DNA of 64,000 bases. It comes from Bombus terrestris. Lineage: Eukaryota > Arthropoda > Insecta > Hymenoptera > Apidae. This document shows positions 12,419-25,239 of the stretch, one piece after another. The DNA is taken from contig NW_025963551.1 in assembly GCF_910591885.1 (NCBI RefSeq), positions 868,001-932,000 of the forward strand, read 5' to 3'. Position 1 is the first letter of the stretch. Each line of letters begins with the position of its first letter. The position numbers and the translations under genes are program-made. The notes under the pieces are model-generated. The model saw only the letters and a program-made list of their open reading frames with translations. It was not told the DNA's origin and did no database searches.

Positions 12419-12772
12419 GAATGGCGAACGTATGAGGTATTGGTTTTAGGTTAGGCTATAGTTTTCAAGCGAGCGCAGCGAGCGAGGGTCGCGTAAAGGT
12501 GTGTCACAAACCAACGGTTTGGCACTTAGGGACATTGAAATATTCGCACCAGCCCGAGGAGTCGGAAGCCTTTATCGCGTTGCCTACTGACAAAAGTTTA
12601 CAGTTTATCAATAGTTTTACATAAATAGTAATATTTCCACATAGTACGGTGCAACGTAAGGTCCGAAATCGCTGACAAATTGAGGTAATAACAGGAAATA
12701 TATGCAAGGCAATATAAGGTATATGTATAGCTTGGAAATTGTAATCGTTGCTCGCTCGCTCCGCTCGCTCGT
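12419..12772. repeat. Conversion-like patch in the third 5-mer copy
   Basis: Copies 1, 2 and 4 share AATGCCGAACG (about 8199, 10309, 14531), TTTTCAAGGGAGCGC (about 8239, 10351, 14573) and the arm GATCGCTCGCTCCCCTCG. Copy 3 instead has AATGGCGAACG, TTTTCAAGCGAGCGC and GCTCGCTCGCTCCGCTCG at the matching positions, all found in other C-type monomers. Replacement by gene conversion or double exchange fits better than separate point mutations. Confidence 0.75.
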
Positions 12773-15700
12773 AAGAATCTAGTGCAACCTCACAACCGAT
12801 CCGACACGTTCGCAAATTTGAAATTAGTCGCCTCCTTATCGGATAACGAACAAAAGAGGGATTGGTTTTAGGTTAGGCTATAGTTATCGATCGGGCGCAG
12901 CGAGCGAGGGACGCATAAAGGTGTGTCACAAATCATCGGATTGGCACAAAGGGACATTGAAATATTCGCACCTGCCCGAGGAGTAGGAAGTCTTTATCGA
13001 GTTGCCTACTGACAAAAGTTTACAGTTTATCAATAGTTTTACATAAATAGTAATATTTCCACATAGTACAGTTGCAACGTGAGGTCTGAAATCGCTGACA
13101 AATTAAGGTAATAACAGGAAATATATGCACGGCACCATAAGGTATATGTATAGCTTGGAAATTGTAATCGTTGCTCGCTCGCTCCGCTCGATCGTAAGAA
13201 TATAGTCCAACCTCACAACCGACCCGACACGTTCGCAAATTTGAAATTAGTCGCCTCCTTATCGGATAACGAACACAAGAGGGATTGGTTTTAGGTTAGG
13301 CTATAGTTATCGATCGGGCGCAGCGAGCGAGGGACGCATAAAGGTGTGTCACAAACCAACGGTTTGTCACATAGGGTCATTGAAATATTTGCACCAGCCC
13401 CAGGAGCCCGAAGTCTTTATCGCGTTGCCTACTGACAAAAGGTTACAGTTTATCAATAGTTTTACATAAATAGTAATTTTTCCACATAGTACGGTGCAAC
13501 GTAAGGTCCGAAATCGCTGACAAATTGAGGTAATAACAGGAAATATATGCAAGGCAATATAAGGTATATGTATAGCTTGGAAATTGTAATCGTTGCTCGC
13601 TCGCTCCGCTCGCTCGTAGGAATCTAGCCCAACCTCACCACCGATCCGACACGTTCGCAAATTTGAAATTAGTCGCCTCCTTATCGGATAACGAAAGCAA
13701 GAGGGATTGGTTTTAGGTTAGGCTATAGTTATCGGGCGAGCACAGGGAGCGAGGGACGCGTAAGGGTGTGTCACAAACCAACGGTTTGTCACATAGGGTC
13801 CTTGAAATATTCGCACCAGCCCCAGGAGCCGGAAGTCTTTATCGAATTGCGTACTGACAAAAGTTTACAGTATATCAATATTTGTACATAAATAGTAATA
13901 TTTTCACACAGTACAATGCAACGTGAGGTCCGAAATCGCTGACAAATTGAGGTAATAATAGGAAATATATGCAGGACAATATAAGATATATGTATAGCTT
14001 GGAAATTGTAATCGTTGATCGCTCGCTCCCCTCGCTCGTAAGAATCTAGTGCAACCTCACAACCGATCCGACACGTTCGCAAATTTGATGTTAGTCTCCT
14101 CCTTATCGGATAACGAAAGCAAGAGGGATTGGTTTTAGGTTAGGCTATAGTTATCGGGCGAGCACAGGGAGCGAGGGACGCGTAAGGGTGTGTCACAAAC
14201 CAACGGTTTGTCACATAGGGTCATTGCAATATTCGCACCAGCCCCAGGAGCCGGAAGTCTCTATCGAATTGCCTACAGACAAAAGTTTACAGTATATCAA
14301 TATTTGTACATAAATAGTAATAATTTCACACAGTACAGTGCAACGTGAGGTCCGAAATCGCTGACAAATTGAGGTAATGACAGGAAATATATGCAAGGCA
14401 ATATAAGGTATATGTATAGCTTGGAAATTGTAATCGTTGCTCGCTCGCTCCGCTCGCTCGTAAGAATCTAGTCCAACCTCACAACCGATCCGACACGTTC
14501 GCAAATTTGAAATTAGTCCCCTCCTTATCGAATGCCGAACGTATGAGGTATTGGTTTTAGGTTAGGCTATAGTTTTCAAGGGAGCGCAGCGAGCGAGGGT
14601 CGCGTAAAGGTGTGTCACAAACCAACGGTTTGGCACTTAGGGACATTGAAATATTCGCACCAGCCCCAGGAGTCGGAAGCCTTTATCGCGTTGCCTACTG
14701 ACAAAAGTTTACAGTTTATCAATAGTTTTACATAAATAGTAATATTTCCACATAGTACGGTGCAACGTAAGGTCCGAAATCGCTGACAAATTGAGGTAAT
14801 AACAGGAAATATATGCAAGGCAATATAAGGTATATGTATAGCTTGGAAATTGTAATCGTTGATCGCTCGCTCCCCTCGCTCGTAAGAATCTAGTGCAACC
14901 TCACAACCGATCCGACACGTTCGCAAATTTGAAATTAGTCGCCTCCTTATCGGATAACGAACACAAGAGGGATTGGTTTTAGGTTAGGCTATAGTTATCG
15001 ATCGGGCGCAGCGAGCGAGGGACGCATAAAGGTGTGTCACAAATCATCGGATTGGCACAAAGGGACATTGAAATATTCGCACCTGCCCGAGGAGTAGGAA
15101 GTCTTTATCGAGTTGCCTACTGACAAAAGTTTACAGTTTATCAATAGTTTTACATAAATAGTAATATTTCCACATAGTACAGTTGCAACGTGAGGTCCGA
15201 AATCGCTGACAAATTAAGGTAATAACAGGAAATATATGCACGGCACCATAAGGTATATGTATAGCTTGGAAATTGTAATCGTTGCTCGCTCGCTCCGCTC
15301 GATCGTAAGAATATAGTCCAACCTCACAACCGACCCGACACGTTCGCAAATTTGAAATTAGTCGCCTCCTTATCGGATAACGAACACAAGAGGGATTGGT
15401 TTTAGGTTAGGCTATAGTTATCGATCGGGCGCAGCGAGCGAGGGACGCATAAAGGTGTGTCACAAACCAACGGTTTGTCACATAGGGTCATTGAAATATT
15501 CGCACCAGCCCCAGGAGCCCGAAGTCTTTATCGCGTTGCCTACTGACAAAAGGTTACAGTTTATCAATAGTTTTACATAAATAGTAATTTTTCCACATAG
15601 TACGGTGCAACGTAAGGTCCGAAATCGCTGACAAATTGAGGTAATAACAGGAAATATATGCAAGGCAATATAAGGTATATGTATAGCTTGGAAATTGTAA

Positions 15701-17166
15701 TCGTTGCTCGCTCGCTCCGCTCGCTCGTAAGAATCTAGCCCAACCTCACCACCGATCCGACACGTTCGCAAATTTGAAATCAGTCGCCTCCTTATCGGAT
15801 AACGAAAGCAAGAGGGATTGGTTTTAGGTTAGGCTATAGTTATCGGGCGAGCACAGGGAGCGAGGGACGCGTAAGGGTGTGTCACAAACCAACGGTTTGT
15901 CACATAGGGTCCTTGAAATATTCGCACCAGCCCCAGGAGCCGGAAGTCTTTATCGAATTGCGTACTGACAAAAGTTTACAGTATATCAATATTTGTACAT
16001 AAATAGTAATATTTTCACACAGTACAATGCAACGTGAGGTCCGAAATCGCTGACAAATTGAGGTAATAATAGGAAATATATGCAGGACAATATAAGATAT
16101 ATGTATAGCTTGGAAATTGTAATCGTTGATCGCTCGCTCCCCTCGCTCGTAAGAATCTAGTGCAACCTCACAACCGATCCGACACGTTCGCAAATTTGAA
16201 GTTAGTCTCCTCCTTATCGGATAACGAAAGCAAGAGGGATTGGTTTTAGGTTAGGCTATAGTTATCGGGCGAGCACAGGGAGCGAGGGACGCGTAAGGGT
16301 GTGTCACAAACCAACGGTTTGTCACATACGGTCATTGAAATATTCGCACCAGCCCCAGGAGCCGGAAGTCTTTATCGAATTGCGTACTGACAAAAGTTTA
16401 CAGTATATCAATATTTGTACATAAATAGTAATATTTCCACATAGTACAGTTGCAACGTGAGGTCCGAAATCGCTGACCAATTAAGGTAATAACAGGAAAT
16501 ATATGCACGGCACCAATAGGTATATGTATAGCTTGGAAATTGTAATCGTTGCTCGCTCGCTCCGCTCGCTCGTAAGAATCTAGTCCAACCTCACAACCGA
16601 TCCGACACGTTCGCAAATTTGAAATTAGTCGCCTCCTTATCGGATAACGAACGCAAGAGGGATTGGTTTTAGGTTAGGCTATAGTTATCGGGCGAGCACA
16701 GGGAGCGAGGGTCGCGTAAGGGTGTGTCACAAACCAACGGTTTGTCACATAGGGTCATTGAAATATTCGCACCAGCCCCAGGAGCCGGAAGTCTTTATCG
16801 AATTGCCTACAGACAAAAGTTTACAGTATATCAATATTTGTACATAAAGAGTAATAATTTCACACAGTACAGTGCAACGTGAGGTCCGAAATCGCTGACA
16901 AATTGAGGTAATGACAGGAAATATATGCAAGGCAATATAAGGTATATGTATAGCTTGGAAATTGTAATCGTTGCTCGCTCGCTCCGCTCGCTCGTAAGAA
17001 TCTAGTCCAACCTCCCAACCGATCCGACACGTTCGCAAATTTGAAATTAGTCCCCTCCTTATCGAATGGCGAACGTATGAGGTATTCGTTTTAGGTTAGG
17101 CTATAGTTTTCAAGCGAGCGCAGCGAGCGAGGGTCGCGTAAAGGTGTGTCACAAACCAACGGTTTG

Positions 17167-17588
17167 GCACTTAGGGACATTGAAATATTCGCACCAGCCC
17201 GAGGAGTCGGAAGCCTTTATCGCGTTGCCTACTGACAAAAGTTTACAGTTTATCAATAGTTTTACATAAATAGTAATATTTCCACATAGTACGGTGCAAC
17301 GTAAGGTCCGAAATCGCTGACAAATTGAGGTAATAACAGGAAATATATGCAAGGCAATATAAGGTATATGTATAGCTTGGAAATTGTAATCGTTGCTCGC
17401 TCGCTCCGCTCGCTCGTAAGAATCTAGTCCAACCTCACAACCGATCCGACACGTTCGCAAATTTGAAGTTAGTCCCCTCCTTATCGGATAACGAAAGCAA
17501 GAGGGATTGGTTTTAGGTTAGGCTATAGTTATCGGGCGAGCACAGGGAGCGAGGGACGCGTAAGGGTGTGTCACAAACCAACGGTTTG
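17167..17588. repeat. Class C reference monomer (422 bp)
   Basis: Class C diagnostics: the run-in GAATGGCGAACGTATGAGG with TTTTCAAGCGAGCGCAGCG instead of the usual TTATCG; a front with CGGTTTGGCACTTAGGGAC, GCCCGAGGAGTCGG and CTTTATCGCGTTGCC; a centre with TTTCCACATAGTACGGTGC and CGTAAGGTCC; and a rear with AATAACAGG, GCAAGGCAATATAAGG and the C-rich arm GCTCGCTCGCTCCGCTCG. Confidence 0.9.
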
Positions 17589-18235
17589 TCACATAGGGTC
17601 ATTGAAATATTCGCACCAGCCCCAGGAGCCGGAAGTCTTTATCGAATTGCGTACTGACAAAAGTTTACAGTATATCAATATTTGTACATAAATAGTAATA
17701 TTTCCACATAGTACGGTGCAACGTAAGGTCCGAAATCGCTGACAAATTGAGGTAATAACAGGAAATATATGCAAGGCAATATAAGGTATATGTATAGCTT
17801 GGAAATTGTAATCGTTGATCGCTCGCTCCCCTCGCTCGTAAGAATCTAGTGCAACCTCACAACCGATTCCACACGTTCGCAAATTTGAAATTAGTCGCCT
17901 CCTTATCGGATAACGAACACAAGAGGGATTGGTTTTAGGTTAGGCTATAGTTATCGATCGAGCGCAGCGAGCGAGGGACGCATAAAGGTGAGTCACAAAT
18001 CATCGGTTTGGCACATAGGGACATTGAAATATTCGCACCTGCCCGAGTAGTAGGAAGTCTTTATCGAGTTGCCTACTGACAAAAGTTTACAGTTTATCAA
18101 TAGTTTTACATAAATAGTAATATTTCCACATAGTACAGTTGCAACGTGAAGTCCGAAATCGCTGACAAATTAAGGTAATAACAGGAAATATATGAACGGC
18201 ACCATAAGGTATATGTATAGCTTGGAAATTGTTAT

Positions 18236-18403
18236 CGTTGCTCGCTCGCTCCGCTCGCTCGGAAGAATCTAGTCCAACCTCACAACCGATCCGACACGTT
18301 CGCAAATTTGAAATTAGTCGCCTCCTTATCGGATATCGAACGCAAGAGGGATTGGTTTTAGGTTAGGCTATAGTTATCGAGCGAGCGCAGCGAGCGAGGG
18401 ACG
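18236..18403. repeat. Fold-back: ~26-bp inverted arms, 116-bp loop (example)
   Basis: The C-rich arm (18236-18261) and the G-rich arm (18378-18403) are reverse complements at 23 of 26 positions. The G-rich arm has two perfect 10-bp blocks, CGAGCGAGCG and AGCGAGCGAG, parted by one mismatched base, then two mismatches and ACG. The pair recurs once per monomer. Pairing is best where the second arm is the GAGCGAGCGCAGCGAGCG form (near 18380, 20490, 23030, 35697, 48358, 54268, 56803, 58914) and poorer where it is GGGCGAGCACAGGGAGCG. The arms could form a hairpin in single-stranded DNA or RNA. A relic of a fold-back element is possible but unproven. Confidence 0.8.
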
Positions 18404-20314
18404 CATAAAGGTGTGTCACGAACCAACGGTTTGTCACATAGGGACATTGAAATATTCGCACCAGCCCGAGGAGTCGGAAGTCTTTATCGCGTTGCCTACT
18501 GACAAAAGGTTACAGTTTATCAATAGTTTTACATAAATAGTAATTTTTCCACATAGTACGGTGCAACGTAAGGTCCGAAATCGCTGACAAATTGAGGTAA
18601 TAACAGGAAATATATGCAAGGCAATATAAGGTATATGTATAGCTTGGAAATTGTAATCGTTGCTCGCTCGCTCCGCTCGCTCGTAAGAATCTAGTCCAAC
18701 CTCACAACCGATCCGACACGTTCGCAAATTTGAAGTTAGTCCCCTCCTTATCGGATAACGAAAGCAAGAGGGATTGGTTTTAGGTTAGGCTATAGTTATC
18801 GGGCGAGCACAGGGAGCGAGGGACGCGTAAGGGTGTGTCACAAACCAACGGTTTGTCACATAGGGTCATTGAAATATTCGCACCAGCCCCAGGAGCCGGA
18901 AGTCTTTATCGAATTGCGTTCTGACAAAAGTTTACAGTTTAACAATAGTTTTACATAAATAGTAATATTTCCACATAGTACGGTGCAACGTAAGGTCCGA
19001 AATCGCTGACAAATTGAGGTAATAACAGGAAATATATGCAAGGCAATATAAGGTATATGTATAGCTTGGAAATTGTAATCGTTGCTCGCTCGCTCCGCTC
19101 GCTCGTAAGAATCTAGTCCAACCTCACAACCGATCCGACACGTTCGCAAATTTGAAGTTAGTCCCCTCCTTATCGAATAACGAAAGCAAGAGGGATTGGT
19201 TTTAGGTTAGGCTATAGTTATCGGGCGAGCACAGGGAGCGAGGGACGCGTAAGGGTGTGTCACAAACCAACGGTTTGTCACATAGGGTCATTGAAATATT
19301 CGCACCAGCCCCAGGAGCCGGAAGTCTTTATCGAATTGCGTTCTGACAAAAGTTTACAGTATATCAATATTTGTACATAAATAGTAATATTTTCACATAG
19401 TACAGTTGCAACGTGAGGTCCGAAATCGCTGACAAATTAAGGTAATAACAGGAAATACATGCACGGCACCAAAAGGTATATGTATAGCTTGGAAATTGTA
19501 ATCGTTGCTCGCTCGCTCCGCTCGCTCGTAAGAATCTAGTCCAACCTCACAACCGATCCGACACGTTCGCAAATTGGAAATTAGTCGCCTCCTTATCGGA
19601 TAACGAACGCAAGAGGGATTGGTTTTAGGTTAGGCTATAGTTATCGGGCGAGCACAGGGAGCGAGGGTCGCGTAAGGGTGTGTCACAAACCAACGGTTTG
19701 TCACATAGGGTCATTGAAATATTCGCACCAGCCCCAGGAGCCGGAAGTCTCTATCGAATTGCCTACAGACAAAAGTTTACAGTATATCAATATTTGTACA
19801 TAAATAGTAATAATTTCACACAGTACAGTGCAACGTGAGGTCCGAAATCGCTGACAAATTGAGGTAATGACAGGAAATATATGCAAGGCAATATAAGGTA
19901 TATGTATAGCTTGGAAATTGTAATCGTTGCTCGCTCGCTCCGCTCGCTCGTAAGAATCTAGTCCAACCTCACAACCGATCCGACACGTTCGCAAATTTGA
20001 AGTTAGTCCCCTCCTTATCGGATAACGAAAGCAAGAGGGATTGGTTTTAGGTTAGGCTATAGTTATCGGGCGAGCACAGGGAGCGAGGGACGCGTAAGGG
20101 TGTGTCACAAACCAACGGTTTGTCACATAGGGTCATTGAAATATTCGCACCAGCCCCAGGAGCCGGAAGTCTTTATCGAATTGCGTACTGACAAAAGTTT
20201 ACAGTATATCAATATTTGTACATAAATAGTAATATTTTCACACAGTACAATGCAACGTGAGGTCCGAAATCGCTGACAAATTGAGGTAATAATAGGAAAT
20301 ATATGCAGGACAAT

Positions 20315-23300
20315 ATAAGATATATGTATAGCTTGGAAATTGTTATCGTTGCTCGCTCGCTCCGCTCGCTCGTAAGAATCTAGTCCAACCTCACAACCGA
20401 TCCGACACGTTCGCAAATTTGAAATTAGTCGCCTCCTTATCGGATATCGAACGCAAGAGGGATTGGTTTTAGGTTAGGCTATAGTTATCGAGCGAGCGCA
20501 GCGAGCGAGGGACGCATAAAGGTGTGTCACGAACCAACGGTTTGTCACATAGGGACATTGAAATATTCGCACCAGCCCGAGGAGTCGGAAGTCTTTATCG
20601 CGTTGCCTACTGACAAAAGTTTACAGTTTATCAATAGTTTTACATAAATAGTAATATTTCCACATAGTACGGTGCAACGTAAGGTCCGAAATCGCTGACA
20701 AATTGAGGTAATAACAGGAAATATATGCAAGGCAATATAAGGTATATGTATAGCTTGGAAATTGTAATCGTTGCTCGCTCGCTCCGCTCGCTCGTAAGAA
20801 TCTAGTCCAACCTCACAACCGATCCGACACGTTCGCAAATTTGAAGTTAGTCCCCTCCTTATCGGATAACGAAAGCAAGAGGGATTGGTTTTAGGTAGGG
20901 CTATAGTTATCGGGCGAGCACAGGGAGCGAGGGACGCGTAAGGGCGTGTCACAAACCAACGGTTTGTCACATAGGGTCATTGAAATATTCGCACCAGCCC
21001 CAGGAGCCGGAAGTCTTTATCGAATTGCGTACTGACAAAAGTTTACAGTATATCAATATTTGTACATAAATAGTAATATTTTCACATAGTACAGTTGCAA
21101 CGCGAGGTCCGAAATCGCTGACAAATTAAGGTATTAACAGGAAATATATGCACGGCACCAAAAGGTATATGTATAGCTTGGAAATTGTAATCGTTGCTCG
21201 CTCGCTCCGCTCGCTCGTAAGAATCTAGTCCAACCTCACAACCGATCCGACACGTTCGCAAATTTGAAATTAGTCGCCTCCTTATCGGATAACGAACGCA
21301 AGAGGGATTGGTTTTAGGTTAGGCTATAGTTATCGGGCGAGCACAGGGAGCGAGGGTCGCGTAAGGGAGTGTCACAAACCAACGGTTTGTCACATAGGGT
21401 CATTGAAATATTCGCACCAGCCCCAGGAGCCGGAAGTCTTTATCGAATTGCCTACAGACAAAAGTTTACAGTATATCAATATTTGTACATAAAGAGTAAT
21501 AATTTCACACAGTACAGTGCAACGTGAGGTCCGAAATCGCTGACAAATTGAGGTAATGACAGGAAATATATGCAAGGCAATATAAGGTATATGTATAGCT
21601 TGGAAATTGTAATCGTTGCTCGCTCGCTCCGCTCGCTCGTAAGAATCTAGTCCAACCTCCCAACCGATCCGACACGTTCGCAAATTTGAAATTAGTCCCC
21701 TCCTTATCGAATGGCGAACGTATGAGGTATTCGTTTTAGGTTAGGCTATAGTTTTCAAGCGAGCGCAGCGAGCGAGGGTCGCGTAAAGGTGTGTCACAAA
21801 CCAACGGTTTGGCACTTAGGGACATTGAAATATTCGCACCAGCCCGAGGAGTCGGAAGCCTTTATCGCGTTGCCTACTGACAAAAGTTTACAGTTTATCA
21901 ATAGTTTTACATAAATAGTAATATTTCCACATAGTACGGTGCAACGTAAGGTCCGAAATCGCTGACAAATTGAGGTAATAACAGGAAATATATGCAAGGC
22001 AATATAAGGTATATGTATAGCTTGGAAATTGTAATCGTTGCTCGCTCGCTCCGCTCGCTCGTAAGAATCTAGTCCAACCTCACAACCGATCCGACACGTT
22101 CGCAAATTTGAAGTTAGTCCCCTCCTTATCGGATAACGAAAGCAAGAGGGATTGGTTTTAGGTTAGGCTGTAGTTATCGGGCGAGCACAGGGAGCGAGGG
22201 ACGCGTAAGGGTGTGTCACAAACCAACGGTTTGTCACATAGGGTCATTGAAATATTCGCACCAGCCCCAGGAGCCGGAAGTCTCTATCGAATTGCCTACA
22301 GACAAAAGTTTACAGTATATCAATATTTGTACATAAATAGTAATAATTTCACACAGTACAGTGCAACGTGAGGTCCGAAATCGCTGACAAATTGAGGTAA
22401 TGACAGGAAATATATGCAAGGCAATATAAGGTATATGTATAGCTTGGAAATTGTAATCGTTGCTCGCTCGCTCCGCTCGCTCGTAAGAATCTAGTCCAAC
22501 CTCACAACCGATCCGACACGTTCGCAAATTTGAAGTTAGTCCCCTCCTTATCGGATAACGAAAGCAAGAGGGATTGGTTTTAGGTTAGGCTATAGTTATC
22601 GATCGAGCGCAGCGAGCGAGGGACGCATAAAGGTGAGTCACAAATCATCGGTTTGGCACATAGGGGCATTGAAATATTCGCACCTGCCCGAGGAGTAGGA
22701 AGTCTTTATCGAGTTGCCTACTGACAAAAGTTTACCGTTTATCAATAGTTTTACATAAATAGTAATATTTCCACATAGTACAGTTGCAACGTGAGGTCCG
22801 AAATCGCTGACAAATTAAGGTAATAACAGGAAATATATGCACGGCACCATAAGGTATATGTATAGCTTGGAAATTGTTATCGTTGCTCGCTCGCTCCGCT
22901 CGCTCGTAAGAATCTAGTCCAACCTCACAACCGATCCGACACGTTCGCAAATTTGAAATTAGTCGCATCCTTATCGGATATCGAACGCAAGAGGGATTGG
23001 TTTTAGGTTAGGCTATAGTTATCGAGCGAGCGCAGCGAGCGAGGGACGCATAAAGGTGTGTCACGAACCAACGGTTTGTCACATAGGGACATTGAAATAT
23101 TCGCACCAGCCCGAGGAGTCGGAAGTCTTTATCGCGTTGCCTACTGACAAAAGTTTACAGTTTATCAATAGTTTTACATAAATAGTAATATTTCCACATA
23201 GTACGGTGCAACGTAAGGTCCGAAATCGCTGACAAATTGAGGTAATAACAGGAAATATATGCAAGGCAATATAAGGTATATGTATAGCTTGGAAATTGTA

Positions 23301-24398
23301 ATCGTTGCTCGCTCGCTCCGCTCGTTCGTAAGAATCTAGTCCAACCTCACAACCGATCCGACACGTTCGCAAATTTGAAGTTAGTCCCCTCCTTATCGGA
23401 TAACGAAAGCAAGAGGGATTGGTTTTAGGTAGGGCTATAGTTATCGGGCGAGCACAGGGAGCGAGGGACGCGTAAGGGCGTGTCACAAACCAACGGTTTG
23501 TCACATAGGGTCATTGAAATATTCGCACCAGCCCCAGGAGCCGGAAGTCTTTATCGAATTGCGTACTGACAAAAGTTTACGGTATATCAATATTTGTACA
23601 TAAATAGTAATATTTTCACATAGAACAGTTGCAACGCGAGGTCCGAAATCGCTGACAAATTAAGGTATTAACAGGAAATATATGCACGGCACCAAAAGGT
23701 ATATGTATAGCTTGGAAATTGTAATCGTTGCTCGCTCGCTCCGCTCGCTCGTAAGAACCTAGTCCAACCTCACAACCGATCCGACACGTTCGCAAATTTG
23801 AAATTAGTCGCCTCCTTATCGGATAACGAACGCAAGAGGGATTGGTTTTAGGTTAGGCTATAGTTATCGGGCGAGCACAGGGAGCGAGGGTCGCGTAAGG
23901 GAGTGTCACAAACCAACGGTTTGTCACATAGGGTCATTGAAATATTCGCACCAGCCCCAGGAGCCGGAAGTCTTTATCGAATTGCCTACAGACAAAAGTT
24001 TACAGTATATCAATATTTGTACATAAAGAGTAATAATTTCACACAGTACAGTGCAACGTGAGGTCCGAAATCGCTGACAAATTGAGGTAATGACAGGAAA
24101 TATATGCAAGGCAATATAAGGTATATGTATAGCTTGGAAATTGTAATCGTTGCTCGCTCGCTCCGCTCGCTCGTAAGAATCTAGTCCAACCTCCCAACCG
24201 ATCCGACACGTTCGCAAATTTGAAATTAGTCCCCTCCTTATCGAATGGCGAACGTATGAGGTATTCGTTTTAGGTTAGGCTATAGTTTTCAAGCGAGCGC
24301 AGCGAGCGAGGGTCGCGTAAAGGTGTGTCACAAACCAACGGTTTGGCACTTAGGGACATTGAAATATTCGCACCAGCCCGAGGAGTCGGAAGCCTTTA
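20315..24398. repeat. Segment repeated at 6-monomer spacing (2534 bp)
   Basis: Segment 20315-21862 recurs at 22849-24398 with offset 2534. Shared uncommon variants: GGTAGGGCTATAG (about 20894 and 23428), TAAGGGCGTGTCAC (about 20939 and 23473), TAAGGGAGTGTCAC (about 21362 and 23896), CAACGCGAGG and GGTATTAACAGG. Between them lie monomers anchored at 21812, 22234 and 22656, which do not take part in the exact match beyond 21862. Confidence 0.9.
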
Positions 24399-25239
24399 TC
24401 GAGTTGCCTACTAACAAAAGTTTACAGTTTATCAATAGTTTTACATAAATAGTAATATTTCCACATAGTACAGTTGCAACGTGAAGTCCGAAATCGCTGA
24501 CAAATTAAGGTAATAACAGGAAATATATGAACGGCACCATAAGGTATATGTATAGCTTGGAAATTGTTATCGTTGCTCGCTCGCTCCGCTCGCTCGTAAG
24601 AATCTAGTCCAACCTCACAACCGATCCGACACGTTCGCAAATTTGAAGTTAGTCCCCTCCTTATCGGATAACGAAAGCAAGAGGGATTGGTTTTAGGTTA
24701 GGCTATAGTTATCGGGCGAGCACAGGGAGCGAGGGACGCGTAAGGGTGTGTCACAAACCAACGGTTCGTCACATAGGGTCATTGAAATATTCGCACCAGC
24801 CCCAGGAGCCGGAAGTCTTTATCGAATTGCGTACTGACAAAAGTTTACAGTATATCAATATTTGTACATAAATAGTAATATTTTCACACAGTACAATGCA
24901 ACGTGAGGTCCGAAATCGCTGACAAATTGAGGTAATAATAGGAAATATAAGCAGGACAATATAAGATATATGTATAGCTTGGAAATTGTAATCGTTGTTC
25001 GCTCGCTCCCCTCGCTCGTAAGAATCTAGTGCAACCTCACAACCGATCCGACACGTTCGCAAATTTGAAATTAGTCGCCTCCTTATCGGATAACGAACAC
25101 AAGAGGGATTGGTTTTAGGTTAGGCTATAGTTATCGATCGGGCGCAGCGAGCGAGGGACGCATAAAGGTGTGTCACAAACCAACGGTTTGTCACATAGGG
25201 TCATTGAAATATTCGCACCAGCCCCAGGAGCCGGAAGTC
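24399..25239. repeat. Junction monomers between two HOR domains
   Basis: The stretch holds the rear of a C-front/B-rear hybrid (anchor 24346, 423 bp), a class A monomer (24769) with CGGTTCGTCAC and GTTGTTCGCTCG, and the front of monomer 25191. It separates the 6-monomer-spaced repeats from the 5-mer that follows. No non-satellite sequence is present. Confidence 0.8.

Larger units (their letters stand above)
7845..16325. repeat. 5-mer HOR, 2111 bp, four copies
   Basis: Units start at anchors 7878, 9989, 12100 and 14211, each 2111 bp apart. The order is D, C-like, B, C-like with an A front, A. The D monomer carries GTCATTGCAATATTCG in all four. The array of copies ends at about 16325, where the next monomer has CATACGGTCATTGAAA. 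A partial earlier copy (4500 to 6060) sits upstream. Period 2111 is four 422-bp monomers plus one of 423 bp. Copies are nearly identical, apart from a patch in copy 3 and a few single-base changes. Confidence 0.95.
16326..20314. repeat. Mixed monomers without a fixed local HOR
   Basis: Anchors 16322, 16745, 17167, 17589, 18011, 18434, 18856, 19278, 19701 and 20123. Several are hybrids: 16322 goes from A to B at about 16406-16432, 17589 and 18856 from A to C, and 19278 from A to B (TTTTCACATAG then CAGTTGC). The pair 16745/17167 has near copies at 21390/21812, 23924/24346 and 40390/40812. The pair 17589/18011 has near copies at 36589/37011. Confidence 0.8.

Noticed and set aside
18236..18403. 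An intact MITE or other DNA transposon embedded in the monomer
   Set aside because: The arms are imperfect, I see no convincing target-site duplication beside them, and no copy is missing from any monomer to show an empty site. A fold-back origin stays possible but is not shown.
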